In this document: positions 5,711 through 7,603 of the stretch, piece by piece | Layout: each line of letters starts with the position of its first letter | Numbering within the stretch: position 1 is the first letter of the stretch | From: Candidatus Omnitrophota bacterium | GTDB taxonomy: Bacteria; Ratteibacteria; UBA8468; B48-G9; JAFGKM01 | Length of the DNA stretch: 7,603 nt | Assembly (NCBI GenBank): GCA_022704985.1 | Contig: JAKJFI010000039.1 | Span: 1-7,603 of the forward strand | Reading direction: 5' to 3' | Notes under the pieces: generated by a model | Told to the model about the DNA's origin: nothing | Database searches by the model: none | The model's input: the letters and a program-made list of their open reading frames with translations, nothing else | Made by a program: the position numbers and the translations under genes

Positions 5711-6267
5711 AGATTATAGTTGGGCTGGGTAACCCGGGGAGCGGTTACGGAGGCACCCGGCACAATGTAGGCTTCAGAGTCGTTGATTTGTTAAGGAAGA
5801 AATATAATCCTGACAAGGTTATAAAACAACAGTATTACCGGGGATGGGAAACGGAGATAGAAGGTTGTCGCGTTGTTCTTGTTAAACCGCAGACCTTTAT
5901 GAACGAAAGCGGCATTGCGGTCAGAAAAGTCTTTGAAAGGTTTGACGGCGAACTGAAAGACTGCCTTATTGTTCACGATGACCTTGATATCCCCGCAGGC
6001 GGCATAAAAATTATTGCAGGCAAGGGTCCCGGAGGACACAACGGTGTCATCTCGGTGATAAACGCGCTCGGAAGCAGGGATTTTGTCAGGATTCGCATAG
6101 GAATCGGCAGGGAGAGGACCGGCGATTCGTACGTTGATTACGTGCTTTCCCCCTTCCTGCCTGAAGAAAGGCCGGTCATCGAAAAATCCCTGGAAAGGGC
6201 CTGCTCTGCAATAGAAGAGATTGTAAAAGGCGGACTGGAAAAAGCAATGAGTCTTTACAACAATTAG
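5707..6267 (+). CDS. pth: Peptidyl-tRNA hydrolase
   Basis: A 186-residue cytoplasmic enzyme that cuts the ester bond of peptidyl-tRNA released by stalled ribosomes and returns the tRNA to use. The start is GTG at 5707, overlapping the rplY stop (GTGA). It gives the expected N-terminus MKIIVGLGNPG, so translation is probably coupled to rplY; no good SD lies close by. The active site is complete: N9 in GLGNPG, catalytic H19 in GTRHNVGF, N66 in QTFMNESG, D91 in VHDDLDIPAGG and N112 in GPGGHNG, matching E. coli N10, H20, N68, D93 and N114. Length is that of the bacterial family (about 190). Its stop lies inside the SD of hppA. Very sure. Confidence 0.98.
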   Translation: MKIIVGLGNPGSGYGGTRHNVGFRVVDLLRKKYNPDKVIKQQYYRGWETEIEGCRVVLVKPQTFMNESGIAVRKVFERFDGELKDCLIVHDDLDIPAGGIKIIAGKGPGGHNGVISVINALGSRDFVRIRIGIGRERTGDSYVDYVLSPFLPEERPVIEKSLERACSAIEEIVKGGLEKAMSLYNN

Positions 6268-6272
6268 GAGGG
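6266..6272 (+). promoter_or_regulatory. Ribosome binding site of hppA overlapping the pth stop
   Basis: AGGAGGG begins within the TAG stop of pth and ends 4 bases before ATG 6277. The placement supports one transcript for pth and hppA and fixes the hppA start. Confidence 0.75.
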
Positions 6273-6276
6273 AATA

Positions 6277-7603
6277 ATGGAAGGAATGGGAATTCAGATT
6301 TTTGCGATAGTGAGTTCGCTTCTGGCGGTTGCCTATACGGGACTGCTTGCGCGCGGCATCATGAAAAAGAAGGAAGGCACGCCTGACATGGTGGAAATCG
6401 CTCAGGCTGTCAAGATAGGAGCAAAGGCATATCTGACAAGGCAGTACAAGGGCGTCGGCATTTTCTTTGCGGTTGTCTTTGTTTTGCTGCTTATCCTCAC
6501 GAAATTCGGGTTCATGAATTTTTTCATTCCGTTTGCTTTTCTGGGCGGCGGTTTCTTCTCGGCGTTAAGCGGCTACATAGGGATGACGATAGCAACCAAT
6601 TCCTCTGCAAGGACGACATTCGCTGCAAAGAACTCCCTGAACGAAGCATTGAAAATTGCCTTTTCTTCAGGGCTCGTAATGGGTCTCATAGTAGTGGGAC
6701 TGGCGCTCTTCTTCATCAGCGTCGGTTACTCGCTTGTCCGGTGGTATAGCATAGTAAACGGACTCGGTCTTGATTTTATCGCCACAACAATGGTAAGTTT
6801 TGGCATGGGCGCCAGCGCGCAGGCGCTTTTTGCAAGGGTCGGCGGCGGCATATATACCAAGGGCGCCGATGTGGGAGCTGACCTTGTCGGAAAGGTTGAA
6901 GCGGGCATACCGGAAGACGATCCGAGAAACCCTGCGGTCATAGCGGACAACGTTGGAGATAATGTGGGAGACATAGCCGGAATGGGCGCTGACCTGTACG
7001 AGTCATACGTCGGCTCAATCCTTGCAACCATGGCGCTTGCGGTAGCCGCAGGACTGGGTGTTGGAGGAATCGGATTGCCCCTGGCCATCGCGGCCATAGG
7101 GATTTTCACCTCCATCATCGGTTCGCTTTTGATTCGGGTAAAGGAGGAAGCAACCCAGCATAACCTGCTCATGGCTCTGCGAAGAGGCACTTACGCGGCG
7201 GCGATTCTTCTTATAATCGCCACGTATTTTGCCATAGTTTTCATACTCGGACCCCAATACCAGCGGCTTTTCGGTTCTGTAATATGCGGCGTTATTGCGG
7301 GGCTCCTGATAGGGTTCTTCACGGAATACTTCACCTCCGACAGCTACAAGCCCACACAGCATGTGGCGAAATCCGCGCTTACCGGACACGCCACAACCAT
7401 CATTGAAGGCATTGCAACCGGGATGGCGTCCACCGCGGCGCCCGTCATTACGATTGTCCTTGCGACGATAGGCGCCTATATATTTGCCGGCGGGATGCAT
7501 CATCCGCAGATAGGGCTTTACGGGATAGGGCTTGCAGGCGTCGGCATATTGAGCACTCTGGGCATAACACTGGCGACTGATTCTTACGGGCCTGTCGCGG
7601 ATA
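6277..7603 (+). CDS. hppA: Ion-translocating membrane pyrophosphatase, probably Na+-type (3' partial)
   Basis: The first 442 codons of a membrane-integral pyrophosphatase, usually 650-720 residues; the frame is open to the right edge. The enzyme hydrolyses PPi in the cytoplasm and pumps Na+ or H+ outward. Strong hydrophobic helices lie near residues 5-24, 60-75, 82-105, 127-149, 306-326 and 332-348. The substrate site is unmistakable: GGGIYTKGADVGADLVGKVE (189-208), IPEDDPRNPAVIADNVGDNV (211-230) and GDIAGMGADLYESY (231-244), with the aspartates and lysines that bind Mg-PPi. E242 in ADLYESYVGS sits where sodium pumps (Methanosarcina mazei E242, Thermotoga E246) carry the gate glutamate; many H+ pumps have it one helix turn later (G-S-Y-A-E). 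The K+-dependence residue (GNTTA/K motif) lies just past the window. It follows pth with a strong SD. Very sure of the family, fairly sure of Na+ type. Confidence 0.96.
   Translation, partial: MEGMGIQIFAIVSSLLAVAYTGLLARGIMKKKEGTPDMVEIAQAVKIGAKAYLTRQYKGVGIFFAVVFVLLLILTKFGFMNFFIPFAFLGGGFFSALSGYIGMTIATNSSARTTFAAKNSLNEALKIAFSSGLVMGLIVVGLALFFISVGYSLVRWYSIVNGLGLDFIATTMVSFGMGASAQALFARVGGGIYTKGADVGADLVGKVEAGIPEDDPRNPAVIADNVGDNVGDIAGMGADLYESYVGSILATMALAVAAGLGVGGIGLPLAIAAIGIFTSIIGSLLIRVKEEATQHNLLMALRRGTYAAAILLIIATYFAIVFILGPQYQRLFGSVICGVIAGLLIGFFTEYFTSDSYKPTQHVAKSALTGHATTIIEGIATGMASTAAPVITIVLATIGAYIFAGGMHHPQIGLYGIGLAGVGILSTLGITLATDSYGPVAD

Noticed and set aside
6726..7503. Two overlapping minus-strand open frames in the hppA region
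   Set aside because: hppA on the + strand is conserved and continuous to the window edge; the minus frames have low-complexity products without motifs.

Overview
The window comes from a bacterial chromosome and has three parts: the end of a membrane energy-conversion operon, two accessory modules each with its own promoter, and the start of a housekeeping operon. All genes lie on the + strand. I cannot fix the taxon. Strong AGGAGG-type ribosome binding sites, consensus-like sigma70 promoters, a bacterial L25 protein and a membrane pyrophosphatase with a sodium-type glutamate suggest an anaerobic, probably deep-branching Gram-negative-type or candidate-phylum bacterium. That placement is inference.

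Positions 1-1913. A large proton/sodium antiporter-like subunit of a complex I or group 4 hydrogenase type machine (NuoL/HyfB/HycC-like) runs in from the left edge. It overlaps by 4 bases (ATGA) a 97-residue membrane protein that looks like only the last two helices of a related antiporter subunit. The rest of the complex should lie to the left of the window.

Positions 1914-4931. This is an accessory block, visibly AT-richer in its second half. A near-consensus promoter (TTGACA, 17 bases, TATACT) precedes a 422-residue AAA ATPase with a DUF4143/PD-(D/E)XK-like C-terminus. A second promoter (TTGACA, 17 bases, TAAAAT) precedes an AbiE-type toxin-antitoxin pair: a winged-helix AbiEi-like antitoxin overlapping by ATGA an AbiEii-like nucleotidyltransferase toxin. 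In both promoters the -35 box is overlapped by one arm of a perfect 6-base inverted repeat, which would suit repressor control. The leader of the ATPase gene also holds several inverted repeats.

Positions 4932-7603. A promoter leads into rplY (ribosomal protein L25/Ctc), pth (peptidyl-tRNA hydrolase, GTG start overlapping the rplY stop) and the first 442 codons of hppA (ion-pumping membrane pyrophosphatase), which runs off the right edge. The three are tightly packed and probably form one operon. They join translation (5S rRNA-binding L25, recycling of peptidyl-tRNA) to use of the pyrophosphate that biosynthesis releases, including tRNA charging.

I found no tRNA, rRNA, CRISPR array, transposase or attachment site. 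I see no wholly new system. The most interesting items are the paired operator-like promoters of the accessory modules and the antiporter C-terminal fragment encoded as a separate gene.
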